Both the position numbers and the translations under genes were made by a program. Positions 33,452-43,226 of a DNA stretch of 64,000 nucleotides are shown one piece after another. The notes beneath the pieces are model-generated. The model saw only the letters and a program-made list of their open reading frames with translations, was not told the origin of the DNA and did not search any database. How positions within the stretch are numbered: position 1 is the first letter of the stretch; each line of letters starts with the position of its first letter. The DNA is from Atkinsonella hypoxylon (Eukaryota; Ascomycota; Sordariomycetes; Hypocreales; Clavicipitaceae). The stretch spans positions 248,001 to 312,000 of the forward strand of contig JFHB01000006.1 of the NCBI GenBank assembly GCA_000729835.1, read 5' to 3'.

Positions 33452-35575
33452 TCATGAGATCTGTGGAGGGATTGTTAGTCCGTCGTCAAACTTGTATGCG
33501 CGTTTGATATAGGATAATAATGTACCTCTTCCAAATAAACCTCGCTTCGCCCAATCCATAGCCATCAGACATCGTGTGCGAAAGCTTACACTCTGCGCGA
33601 AGTATACAGACCTCCAAGCATAGACAGCCCAAAGACCACCGGCGAGAGTCCAACCTTCGCCAAGTTCAAACACGGCAGAATTGCCAATGTATGCAAGGCT
33701 GCCCAGATGATGGTATTCGAATGCCTTGTAGGCTGCGGCGTCAAGGTCTCCGTCACGGATGTCATTGATCGACAAGCCCTCAGACAAATGTGCCAGCTTG
33801 TTGAACTTATGTGCCAAGTAGTACCCTTGCTGGTGTGCTCTTTGAGCTGTAGCAGGAAGAGAAGTCAGCTTGCTGTCAATCTGATTCAGAAGCTCTCGAA
33901 GCTCTCCGAAATCCAAAGTACCAGACTGATCTTTGTCAAATTCTGCAAAAAGTTTGTCAAGCCGTTTTAGGTGGCTCACAGACTGGGGAAAGCGCTTTTT
34001 AACATCGTTAGCAACCTCACGCCAATCCTTGAAATGCAGCTGAAGTGTTTCTGGATCTTGGCCACGCTTCCAGGCCAGAGTGCGGAGGAAGGTTATGATG
34101 TGATCGGCGATGTTATTCTGAACGGTAGCACAGTCTCCAATAGCATACACGTCGCCAAGAGGAGTTCCATTCAGTCTGAGATGGGTGTCTGTTTCAAGGG
34201 CGTGTCGATTTGTCTGAGCGTTGCCCAGTTTTTGAGCCAATTTCTGGGTGAGTGCCGTCTGCGAAACTCCAGTGGACCATAGGACAAACCCAGCAGGAAG
34301 CTCTTTTGTGATAAGGCTTCCATCTTCTTGCTTCTGCGTGAAAACAATTTTGTCGGGACAGACCTCTTTCACTCTAGAATTTGTCAAGACCTCAACTTGG
34401 TCTCTGGCAAATCGATCTTCAGCATACTTCGAAACAGTCTCGTCATACGTATTGAGAATGTGGCTTCGGCTTTGAATCAAATGGACCGATATTTCATTCC
34501 TCAACAACTTTGGGAAATATCTCGTCAAGTCTTCGTTCAGAAGATCGAATACCTCTGCAGCGAATTCAACGCCTGTAGGTCCACCTCCGCTGATAACGAA
34601 TGATAGAAGTCGTCTGCGTTCCTCATCTGTTGTTGTTGGCAAGCAAGCAACTTCAAGATTACGAATGACTTGGTTACGAATCTTCCTTGCGTCATTGATG
34701 TTCTTCAGAAAGAATGCGTGTTCGAGTCCCTTGACACCGTGTGGGTTGGTAACAGATCCCACAGCAATGACCAGCTTGTCATATGGGACATAAAATCGAA
34801 CTTCTTTACCTTGACTATCGAGCTGGGATACTTCAACTAACTTCTCCGAAAAATGGACATCTTCCGCCTTAGCCCGGATGAAGTGACCGTGGACTCTACT
34901 GAGAATGCGACGAATAGGCTCAACAAGGGACCGAAATTCCAGAGTACCTACAGTTGCTGACGGTAGCATCGGTGTGAACAAGAAGTAGTTGGCAGGTGAG
35001 ATTACCGTCACATGGTAGTCATCCGGGTTCAAGCTTTTCACCAAAGCAACACCACCCCAGCCACCACCTAGTATAACAAGTTTTGGCTTGTCCTTCGTTC
35101 GTCTTTTGGCATCACAGTCCTCATCGTCTATAAAGACTTCTGCTATAGGAAGATTCTTGGGTCCGCCTCGACGTGGCTGCAGGGCAAGTTGTGAAACGTT
35201 AATGTCGCTCCTATCTCCATCTTGGATGTATGTTGAAGCGTCGTAAAGAAAGAAGGCGACAACCCCTAGCCCAAGTACGGCCATTGATATTCCCAGCCAA
35301 GCACCAGCTCTATAGCAAAAGTTGAGCACCCACGAATTGACTTGGGGTAGTGGCTTTCCCGAAAGGTAGCGATGTTGAAATGTTGCATTGGATTTGTGCT
35401 GGCATACTTTATATTTGGCGCGCGATCCAAAATCTGTGCCATGTCGAGTTCGCGGTACGATCGCATGAAAAAATCTAGGCAAATGCACCCTTTTTGGGTA
35501 TGTAAGACCGGATGTATAACCCTGGAAGACACTGTTTGCACTCCGGGTGGTTTGAAGAACCAGGCGTGACTGCAT
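33452..35575 (-). CDS. NDE1: External (type II) mitochondrial NADH dehydrogenase with EF-hand
   Basis: Single exon from the ATG at 35575, 707 aa. The N-terminus (MQSRLVLQTTRSANSVFQ) is basic and Ser/Thr-rich like a mitochondrial presequence, followed by one membrane segment (LGISMAVLGLGVVAFFLYDA). The FAD-binding motif is LVILGGGWGGVALV and the NADH-binding motif is FVISGGGPTGVEFAAEV. An EF-hand loop interrupts the C-terminal half (FDKDQSGTLDFGELRELL), as in Ca2+-regulated fungal NDE1. The C-terminus carries the membrane-anchoring stretch (WRSVYFAQSVSFRTR). It passes electrons from cytosolic NADH to ubiquinone without pumping protons. The frame stays open 173 codons further upstream (to 36094), but that part is not protein-like and was excluded. 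Confidence 0.9.
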   Translation of the reverse strand: MQSRLVLQTTRSANSVFQGYTSGLTYPKRVHLPRFFHAIVPRTRHGTDFGSRAKYKVCQHKSNATFQHRYLSGKPLPQVNSWVLNFCYRAGAWLGISMAVLGLGVVAFFLYDASTYIQDGDRSDINVSQLALQPRRGGPKNLPIAEVFIDDEDCDAKRRTKDKPKLVILGGGWGGVALVKSLNPDDYHVTVISPANYFLFTPMLPSATVGTLEFRSLVEPIRRILSRVHGHFIRAKAEDVHFSEKLVEVSQLDSQGKEVRFYVPYDKLVIAVGSVTNPHGVKGLEHAFFLKNINDARKIRNQVIRNLEVACLPTTTDEERRRLLSFVISGGGPTGVEFAAEVFDLLNEDLTRYFPKLLRNEISVHLIQSRSHILNTYDETVSKYAEDRFARDQVEVLTNSRVKEVCPDKIVFTQKQEDGSLITKELPAGFVLWSTGVSQTALTQKLAQKLGNAQTNRHALETDTHLRLNGTPLGDVYAIGDCATVQNNIADHIITFLRTLAWKRGQDPETLQLHFKDWREVANDVKKRFPQSVSHLKRLDKLFAEFDKDQSGTLDFGELRELLNQIDSKLTSLPATAQRAHQQGYYLAHKFNKLAHLSEGLSINDIRDGDLDAAAYKAFEYHHLGSLAYIGNSAVFELGEGWTLAGGLWAVYAWRSVYFAQSVSFRTRCLMAMDWAKRGLFGRGTLLSYIKRAYKFDDGLTIPPQIS

Positions 35576-36300
35576 TTTGGCTGAGAACAAGGTCCAACAG
35601 TTGATCTTAGCCAATTGACCATCGGTCAACGTAGCCAGGAGTTGACGAAGCGGAGATGCGATAATTACGATCAATTTAATCTTCCCTGGCTGCTTTTCAT
35701 GCGCGTACCCAAAGGGAAGGATGTTAGGTAAATGAACATAGGTTGTGGATAGAGGCGAGTTTATTACTAGATCAGATGTGTGCATACCTTGTTGAGTGGC
35801 GTCATAGGTACGTACCGAAAGCTGGTAAACAGCAAAGCTGCGAGAGCTGTGGTTCCACGAATCAAATGACACCCCAAAGCTCTGTTGCCGACATATCCGA
35901 TATTGAACTACGGATACCGAACAGTGGTCGCGTACGACGGACTCTTGACGTACCTCCTTGAGGGGAAAATCGGTTTTTTTAGCATTAATTTCCAAATGCT
36001 TCATGCTAGAAATAAGGTGTTTTAATCCTGAGTTGTGTTCAATGAGGTATCGCTGACTCGGTCTAAGCGGAAGAGAATCAGACAGGCAACGCATTCGTCA
36101 TGGTGCGAAAATTTATGTTCAAACATCTACCTAAGAGATGTCAACAAAAAATTAAAATGCTTCGCCGGCCCATATGTCGAGAAAATATTATTTTAGACAT
36201 GAATTGGGAAAAAGGTAGCTCCTTCCTATGTGTGGCTGCCATAAATTTTAATGATCGACAGAAAAAAAAAAAGCTGAAAACACCACATTTACCACTAATA
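35576..36300. other. Region between NDE1 start and uridine kinase stop
   Basis: 725 bp that must hold the NDE1 promoter and leader and the uridine kinase 3' UTR. The minus-strand frame is open through much of it by chance or as an alternative leader, with no domain. Confidence 0.45.
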
Positions 36301-38157
36301 TTAGCATCTGAAATATCTCTTCTCAACCCACCGTTCTTCTTGACCCTGAAGGATGTTGCAAACGACTACTGTAATCTCTGGAAACACGGTCGTGAGCCTG
36401 TGAAGCCCTGCACGGCCAGCAGAGTATGTTGCCAGCACAATTCTCTCTAAAGATACGCCGTGATCAACTAAGACCTGTACTGCCATCAGCGCAGCCCCTC
36501 CGGTCGCCATCTGTGTGTCTAGCAGCAAAACACTTTCGTGTGTATGAATGTCTTCTGGTAGACGTAGGTAGTGAAGTTCAGGCTCGCCGGTCGAAAAATC
36601 GGACTGGATAAGCAATCGTCCGGTGCGACAGTCGGGAATGGTCTTTCTCAGTGCAGGCTCGAACGCAGAGCCACCTCGAAGCACAATCACAGCGCTGACT
36701 TCGCCTTTTGGTCTTAGTCCTTGGTATCGATATCCCTGTGGGGTTTCAATTGTCATAGAAGTGAATTGGACGTTGTTCAACGCTCTGCTTTCGTGTCAGC
36801 ACCTCCTTGTCACATCTTTTTTGCATAAGCCAGTGCTCAATACATACTGCTCAATAATCAATGCGGCCAGACGATCAAAGTAGAAGATGAAGTCTTCTGG
36901 CGATGTATCAATGTCTTGCAAGATTGTGTTCATGAACTTCAATTGTGGAGTATCGTCCAGAAGAACAACCGTGTCTGAGAGCGGTTGACCCTTGCAAGAA
37001 GCTTCCAGTCTAGACAAGGCTTCACGGTGATGAATGGACTTCTCGAAAAGTTTTCTCTCGATGAATTGCACCATCATGTCTATAATATTGGTTGTTAGAA
37101 AAGCTCCCATGAACATAAATAAATGGGAACGTACCTAGAGCAACTCGATTTTCAATACCGCGAGGAACAATTAAATCAGCCACTTTACGTTGGGGCTCTA
37201 CGAACTAGTTTCAGACAATTAGCACAGAGCACGCTATTAGTAAGGAGGCGGCAGGGCTTCCTACCTTTTCGAAATTAGGTTTCACAAACCCAAACCACTG
37301 TTTAATACAGCCCTCGATGTCTCTACCTCTTTCACGAACGTCGCGAACAACTGCGTTTACTTGTCAGCTGATACGACTCAGCTGAAACCTCCAGGAAGGG
37401 CCACATACTCCTCCTTGACAGACAAGTGTCGCCATCAGCTTCACAGTATATCTGCGAAGATGGTCAATCATTGTTGTAGGATAGGTGGTACGGGTAGGCA
37501 CTAACGCCCATATCTATCAATTGAATAACACGAGGATCGTATAAAGCAAAAATGCCTTCAAGAATGAGCACATGTGGTGAATAGATTGAGTTGGTGTGCT
37601 CTAGTCGCTGATGCTTTTGGAATGAATAGACAGGAATCTCTGCCCGTTTACTGTGAGTGGGTGTCAGCTGGTCTGAATCCAGAGGCACGATGTCCGAATT
37701 GGTGATTGAGATTTACCCAGCTTTGAGATCTCGTAAGCGATCAACCAGGACGTCGAAGTCTATGGCCTGGTGAGGTTAGGGCTACCGCTGAGACGAACCA
37801 TGGCAGAAGAAAGATTTCTAAAGGACTTACATCGGGGGAATCAAAGTCATACTCATTGGCAAAAGCTAATTTTGACTGCTCTGGTGTCAGGGTCTTGTAG
37901 AATGAGTCCTGTTCAAGCATTAGCCAGACTCACTAATGCGACCTAGAGTGCTGAAGCATTTTGTCTGTAGCGTCATTTTAACTAACCATTGACAAAATTA
38001 CAACCCAAGGCAAATTCAGCTTCTTGATGATGGCTTGAGATAGCGTGGATTTCCCCGAACCAGAGCTTCCGGCCACAGCTATAATGCTTACGTCTGCCCA
38101 TGGAGGAGAATAGTACGCTCGTTTCTGAATAGTGATGTGGCTTTCAAGTTCTGACAT
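36301..38157 (-). CDS. URK1: Uridine kinase with C-terminal UPRT-like domain
   Basis: Nine exons, complement of 37987..38157, 37831..37908, 37717..37766, 37506..37650, 37409..37451, 37265..37350, 37135..37204, 36848..37079 and 36301..36784, give 452 aa; every junction keeps phase. It phosphorylates uridine and cytidine to UMP/CMP in pyrimidine salvage. Motifs are P-loop AVAGSSGSGKSTLS, VVILSMDSFYKTLTPEQ, NEYDFDSPDAIDFDVL, KHQRLEHTNSIYSPHVLILE, RDVRERGRDIEGCIKQW and PRGIENRVAL. The UPRT-like domain starts near residue 290 (QALNNVQFTSMTIETPQGYR) and includes DTQMATGGAALMAV; in this family that domain is often not catalytic. Eight introns in under 2 kb is high for this window. The start at 38157 is the first ATG in frame after a GTG-led stretch. 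Confidence 0.9.
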
Positions 38158-39235
38158 TTTCTCCCTCACTCCCACGTGGGGAATGCCTGTCACCCCAATT
38201 TGTCAAGAGGTTGGTGCCTCACTGTCGCAAAGTTCTCTATGGTGGAGGCACAAGTATCATTGGCTCGACAGCGGAGAGTCGAGCTAGACAAGGGCGTAGC
38301 TTTTACGTGCCTTTGACACGGTTCCTTTCGTTATCAGACTTCGACGAACAAATTCATCATGAACTTCCCCTCTGCAACTTGAAGGATTTCACGTTGGGGC
38401 CAGCGGGGATAACACGTGGGGCTTCAGTGCCAAAAGTGCTAAGCTTTACTCGGCTCAGGGTAATGAGGCGGCTTGAGGAATGTCGCGAGTCGAAAGCAAG
38501 GCCGTGGCAGCGCACACGTCGCTTTACCAACTACTATAGAATTGTCATGGCAAAGTAAAACAACGGGGATAACCCAATTCGACCGTCCGTCTCTACGGTT
38601 ATCGATCAGACCCCTAATTAATACCGGCGACTCCAGCACTTTCGATGCTCGATGCCGCTGACCGCTTGAAGCCGGGGCCTACTATGTGGAGCAGCTTGGT
38701 TGGCACTACTGAGTACATAGGTACCTACACCTAATTGTCTGACTTTTCGTCGCCCTAAAACTCATTTTTCTCTTTTTGATTCACCAAACAACCTCCGAGC
38801 CATACCAGCAGTGCTGGCCGCACTTGACACCTTTTAGTGCAACACTGTTGCTGGTCAGCAGTAGGCACCATATTGTTTCAACTCCACCAATGTACCGAGG
38901 CGCGCGCTTCTTCACCTCATCGAAGGCTCCCTTCCCAGCCGAGGAATCGACTCTCCTCGCACCATATCACAAGCTCGATGAGAGTCTCGAGCTTCCTGAG
39001 TGAACAATGATGGTACGGAGGTCCTATAGCTGCTCTGCTAGGTCTGACTCATCGGCGACTAAGAAGTGCTCACTAGACTTCCACATCGTCGACTGCTACG
39101 CCGAGCAGGCATGCATTTGACACCAGAGTCGAAGAAACGAAATCTCCCAAAAGGTAAGATACGCCTGTTCCTGTCTCTTCACAAAGAATACGTTACATGA
39201 TGAATGCATCAAATGGGAATCTCTCCTAGCAACCT
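38158..39235. promoter_or_regulatory. Divergent upstream region uridine kinase / GID8
   Basis: 1.08 kb between divergent genes. An ATAGGTACCTAC palindrome lies near 38717. Two short exon-like pieces upstream of GID8 (39111-39153 and 39230-39308) may belong to that gene; see its entry. Nothing else is supported. Confidence 0.4.
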
Positions 39236-40211
39236 ATGCGGAGAACAAAATGTTCAATAACGCCACTGAAAACGCACCTAGCCTCAAATACACAACAAAC
39301 AACCACAAGTGTTTGCAAGCGAAGCCTAGCTAACCTATCCCTTAGCGATATCAATGCTTTAATCCTAGACTATTTGACAATGGAAGGGTACCCTAATGCG
39401 GCCGCGAGATTTTCTTCAGAAGCCAACCTCTCTCCCCACCGAGACGGCGCATCTATTCGAGCTCGGCAGGAAATCCAAAACCATATCCATAGGGGCAACA
39501 TTCAAGCCGCTATCGAGGCAGTAAACGAGCTTGACCCAGAAGTAAGTCTGCAGGTACTGCTCTTCTATGTGGGAAGCTACATGATTAGAATCCGAGTTAT
39601 TACATGCACCACGCATAGGCTGTTCGCAGCTTATGATGAGACGCAACCACTTATCATATGATCTTTTGCTTTTTCCACTCGTTTTACAAACCTGCTCAAG
39701 AGTTCCACCTTTACTAAGAAACTAACTGTAAAAGATCCTAGACGAAGACAAAGCACTTCATTTTTCTCTCTTGAGGCTTCAGCTAGTCGAGCTGATACGA
39801 ACTTGCAATAATGCTGGGGACATCACTCCTGCTCTTACCTTCGCTACAGAGCAGCTAGGACCCCGAGCTCCCACAAACCCCAAGTTTCTGGAAGACCTGG
39901 AAAAGACTATGGCATTGCTTCTATTTCCTGCGGATGGACTTGAGCCACCACTTGCCGCTCTACTTGATCCTGAACTACGTCGCGCTGCTGCTGATAGTGT
40001 GAACAAGGCCATACTAGAGAAGCAATCGACCAGGCGTGACGCAGCCATTCGTCATCTTGTCAAGTTACGCGCCTGGGCAGAGAACACAGCCCGTGAAAAA
40101 TGCATCAGTCTCCCTGATCGCCTAGACATAGGTTTGCGAGGCGATAAGCAAGTTCAAGAGCATCCAGCATCCTCTGCAGATAACACACATGAACCTATGA
40201 TCACTGGTTAA
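39236..40211 (+). CDS. GID8: GID8, LisH-CTLH-CRA subunit of the GID/CTLH E3 ubiquitin ligase
   Basis: The secure part is exons ending 39541 and 39735..40211. They encode the LisH segment DINALILDYLTMEGYPNAAA, the CTLH segment IRARQEIQNHIHRGNIQAAI, ELDPEILDEDKALHFSLLRL, and the CRA-type stretch LVELIRTCNNAGDITPALTF with TNPKFLEDLEKTMALLLF. GID8 scaffolds the E3 ligase that, in yeast, degrades gluconeogenic enzymes on glucose addition. The N-terminus is uncertain. Starting at the ATG at 39236 gives 260 aa without a further intron. A four-exon model (39111..39153, 39230..39308, 39346..39541, 39735..40211; 264 aa) is also in phase, but needs a 37-nt intron. Confidence 0.85.
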
Positions 40212-40751
40212 CAACGTGTTCGATTTGCGGCTCCATTAGTTCAGCCACCTCTGTGGTTCGGCTTTTGCAGCCGTTTGTAAATGATTTCTTTTACTCGTCT
40301 CTTAAAGCTGCCAGCAGTTGAGAGCGGAGCCTGGCGTTGGGCGCATTTGCGCACTAGGTAGTTATTGTTATGCATGTAACGACAAGGAAGTACTGGCTTT
40401 GACCGGACTTAGCTTCTGTGATGATGGAGTTATGCTATTTTTAGACGACAATTGGGCCTTAAGAAGCAGCCTTTGATTGCAAGAAGGTCTTTTTGTAATA
40501 GATAAATTCAATTCGCCGAAAGGCGTTAATATAATCACTTTTCCAGATATGTAGATGACATGTGGCTACATCTACCTAGGTATGGAAATGGGAAATTTTT
40601 GGGTGAATGACTTATAGATTGCATACATGAACAGTTGGCGCGACGGCCTACAATGAGCTTGGTGGCTCATTCTCAATAGAAATCAATCAGATATTGCATT
40701 GCTCCTAGACTTGGATATGTGTACATTGATTGCATTACTGCCATGCCTCCT
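40212..40751. other. Convergent intergenic region GID8 / NDUFS4-like gene
   Basis: 540 bp between facing stop codons. A TACCTAGGTA palindrome lies at 40573-40582. No gene is seen. Confidence 0.5.
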
Positions 40752-41446
40752 TTACTTCGTACGAATATGTTTAAGCTTCTTCGGCGAGTAAAGGAAGTTG
40801 TTCGCGTATGCTTTCGGGGTGAATTTGCGTGAGTTAGGCTCTTGAACAAAATATTCGTAGCCTTGTTTCTCCGCAAAGTGAATAGCGTCTTCTCTTGATT
40901 TAAAGTTGACGTGAGTGCCTTGCATGAAGTCTCCAGATGACTGCCAACCCATCAAAGGATTTTCCCAGCGATGACCCTTAGGAAGGACGTCCCAATCCAT
41001 ACGCCATCGTTCTGTTCTGAAATCTCCCGATTGTGTCGCAGGTTTAGATTCCTTGTAGATCCTATTTCTATGTTAGTATAATCAAGTCATAATGGGTATG
41101 GAGACATACCGAACAGTTCGGGCCTGGAGCTCTATGGGTGCGCCAGAGAGAACAGCGGCTGGCAGTATATCTTCGCTTCCATCCTGAACACGCGTCGGAA
41201 CCGGAGTAAAGGTTCTGTACATCAAATCAGCTGCCGAACTCACGTCGGAGGCTTTCTATTGCCATACGAGGTAGCCTTGTCAGCAGGGACTTCATAGTTG
41301 GGTTGGTTCGGGACGACTTCAACGGGAACACCAGAGGCTGACGTGAGCGAGCTTTGGAATCGCCTCGAGGTCAATATCTCGTTTGAGTGATGCGACATGC
41401 CAGTTCTCCATAGCCTTGAAGCATATCGGCTTCGTAAAGAAGCCAT
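40752..41446 (-). CDS. NDUFS4: Mitochondrial complex I accessory subunit, NDUFS4 family (fungal ~21 kDa subunit)
   Basis: Three exons. The last two, complement(41110..41214) and complement(40752..41061), are clear: TFTPVPTRVQDGSEDILPAA, LSGAPIELQARTVRIYKESK, WRMDWDVLPKGHRWENPLMG, DAIHFAEKQGYEYFVQEP and KFTPKAYANNFLYSP are the NDUFS4/AQDQ signature. Exon 1 starts at 41446 with a basic mitochondrial presequence (MASLRSRYASRLWRTGM). Its 3' end is ambiguous: a GTATGG donor (exon end 41268) gives a 53-nt intron and 197 aa, while the better-looking GTGAGT donor (exon end 41244) would leave only 29 nt and 205 aa. NDUFS4 stabilises the NADH-oxidising arm of complex I in the inner mitochondrial membrane. 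Confidence 0.86.
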
Positions 41447-41712
41447 TATGATGGTGCTAGATGGTTTGGCAACGACCGGATTGTATCGAAAGCTCAGGAT
41501 TCACACATCGAACTCAAGCAGAAGGAAGTCAAGATTTCGCGGCAACTTGACTTGATTGGCCGAATGATAATGCCGGTATTTAGCCGGATGAGCGGGCCGA
41601 GTAGGAGCGTGGCTCACTGCGCGCATCTAGAAAGGAATACCACTCCTCAGCGGCGACAACCACAAAAACTGCGTCATTAAACGTCGAAATCCTGCTACAA
41701 ATTACCGACAAA
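41447..41712. promoter_or_regulatory. Shared promoter of two mitochondrial oxidative-phosphorylation genes
   Basis: 266 bp between the start codons of the NDUFS4-like complex I subunit (minus) and ATP17 (plus). Both products go to the inner mitochondrial membrane, so co-regulation is plausible. CCGGTATTTAGCCGG near 41572-41586 is a near-palindrome. The functional claim is inference. Confidence 0.4.
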
Positions 41713-42343
41713 ATGAGCTTTGTTACTCGCCGAGCACTCTCAACGCTCATTCCTCCCAAGGTTTGTCGCTGATTACCGATCATTGCCTATGTTGCGCTAA
41801 CAATGTTCTAGGTTGCTTCCCCCAAGGTACGAATCTCATACCAGTCTTACCCCGGTAACGTGGCCCAATAAATCGAGTTTGATGGAGGTTATGTCCTCGA
41901 TAGGGCCTTGCTTGGTATTTCGGTGGAGAAGTGCTCGGATGTCAGTAGTGTTGCAGAGACTGATAGTCAATTGTTGCAGGCAATTGGCGGTGCTCCTGAT
42001 GCGCTCCGTATGCAGCGTGTCGTCAGTTTCTACGAAAAGCTTCCACGAGGGGCGGCTCCTGAGGCGCAGGCGAAAGGCCTTCTCGGTCGTTATCAAGCCA
42101 AGTACTTCGGCAAGAAGACCTCCGTTCAGCGTGAGTTGACATTCTTCATGATTTAGTACATTGCAGCCACTGACTCGGATATAGCCGTCATTCATGTCTT
42201 GGTCTTCTTAGTTGGCATAGGCTATGCTCAAAACTACTACTTCCATCTCCGTAAGTCGCTTTGTCAGATCCAGTTGCCACATTAACCAAGGTGCTAATGA
42301 TATCAAATTCGTCATAGGTCATCACAAGAACAATGTCCATTAG
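41713..42343 (+). CDS. ATP17: Mitochondrial F1Fo-ATP synthase subunit f (ATP17)
   Basis: Five exons, 41713..41760, 41812..41826, 41980..42130, 42185..42250 and 42318..42343, give 101 aa, the size of fungal subunit f. Joined, the exons read MSFVTRRALSTLIPPK, VASPK (a 15-nt exon), GGAPDALRMQRVVSFYEKLP, RGAAPEAQAKGLLGRYQAKY, then the membrane segment VIHVLVFLVGIGYAQNYYFH and a short basic end LRHHKNNVH. Subunit f is part of the membrane stalk region of ATP synthase. All junctions are in phase and have GT donors and AG acceptors. Skipping the 15-nt exon would also keep frame, removing five residues near the presequence cleavage area. Confidence 0.86.
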
Positions 42344-43226
42344 AATCATCAGGGATCTGCGGCGCCTACGTTGGCCTGAGTGAGAATTCATGCACTGGTA
42401 GAGACTGATTCTGTCTAGAGCTGCTGAAGCACCATATTACAGCACTATTCCATTTTGTAATATTCTCAATTAAATCACATGTGTCAAACGCAATCGTTTC
42501 AAGTATTCATGTGAGAGATTAACTTAAACCGGTTTGCATGCCTGATCCGATTTCAAAGCATTATTGCTTGACTTCATGATGCTCACGAAAACCTTAGCGG
42601 CATGAACCATCATACTGAGTACTTCTTGTTATGGAATCATAATTCGTTACACAATAATGCGGTTGCTAGTAATTCCCCCTCTCGCTTTGATAGTATGATT
42701 ATAATCCCATCGCTTGCGCAATGGGTGAGAGCCATGTGTATTGTTGTGTGCGCTGTGATGCCAGACGCGACCAAAATTTACCGGCACACGCACGCTGAGG
42801 CTGTGAGTCGGCCGCCCCTTTCCCCACCAACGTCACCTGCACAGGCCCTGAAGTCTGGCAGTTTGATTCCGATAGCCAAGAGCTATGCCTAAAACAGGGT
42901 GACTGTAGCTCCTAAACATCCAAGCGCCAAGTCTCTTCTGCCTCATCAGGATGACCTGGCCTGACTACCTACCAACATTGGCTCGTCCGAGAAAACCGAG
43001 ACACAGTGACTGGCGCGAGGGCGACGATACAGAACCGCAACAGTCCATATTGAGGAGTTACTAAGGGACACTTTTTCCGCGATTATATCCGCCTGGCGCT
43101 TGTGCAACCACATCCGTAGCGCACAAGCGATCACGCATCCATAAGCCTAGTCTTTCCTCCAACGTCTACAACGATTTCTGCTCCTTCTCAGTATCCTCTT
43201 CCGAGTTACTACTACAGCGCCTACAT
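42344..43226. other. Intergenic region ATP17 / disordered-protein gene
   Basis: 883 bp holding the ATP17 3' end and the promoter of the next gene. The frames in it are short and without features. Confidence 0.5.
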
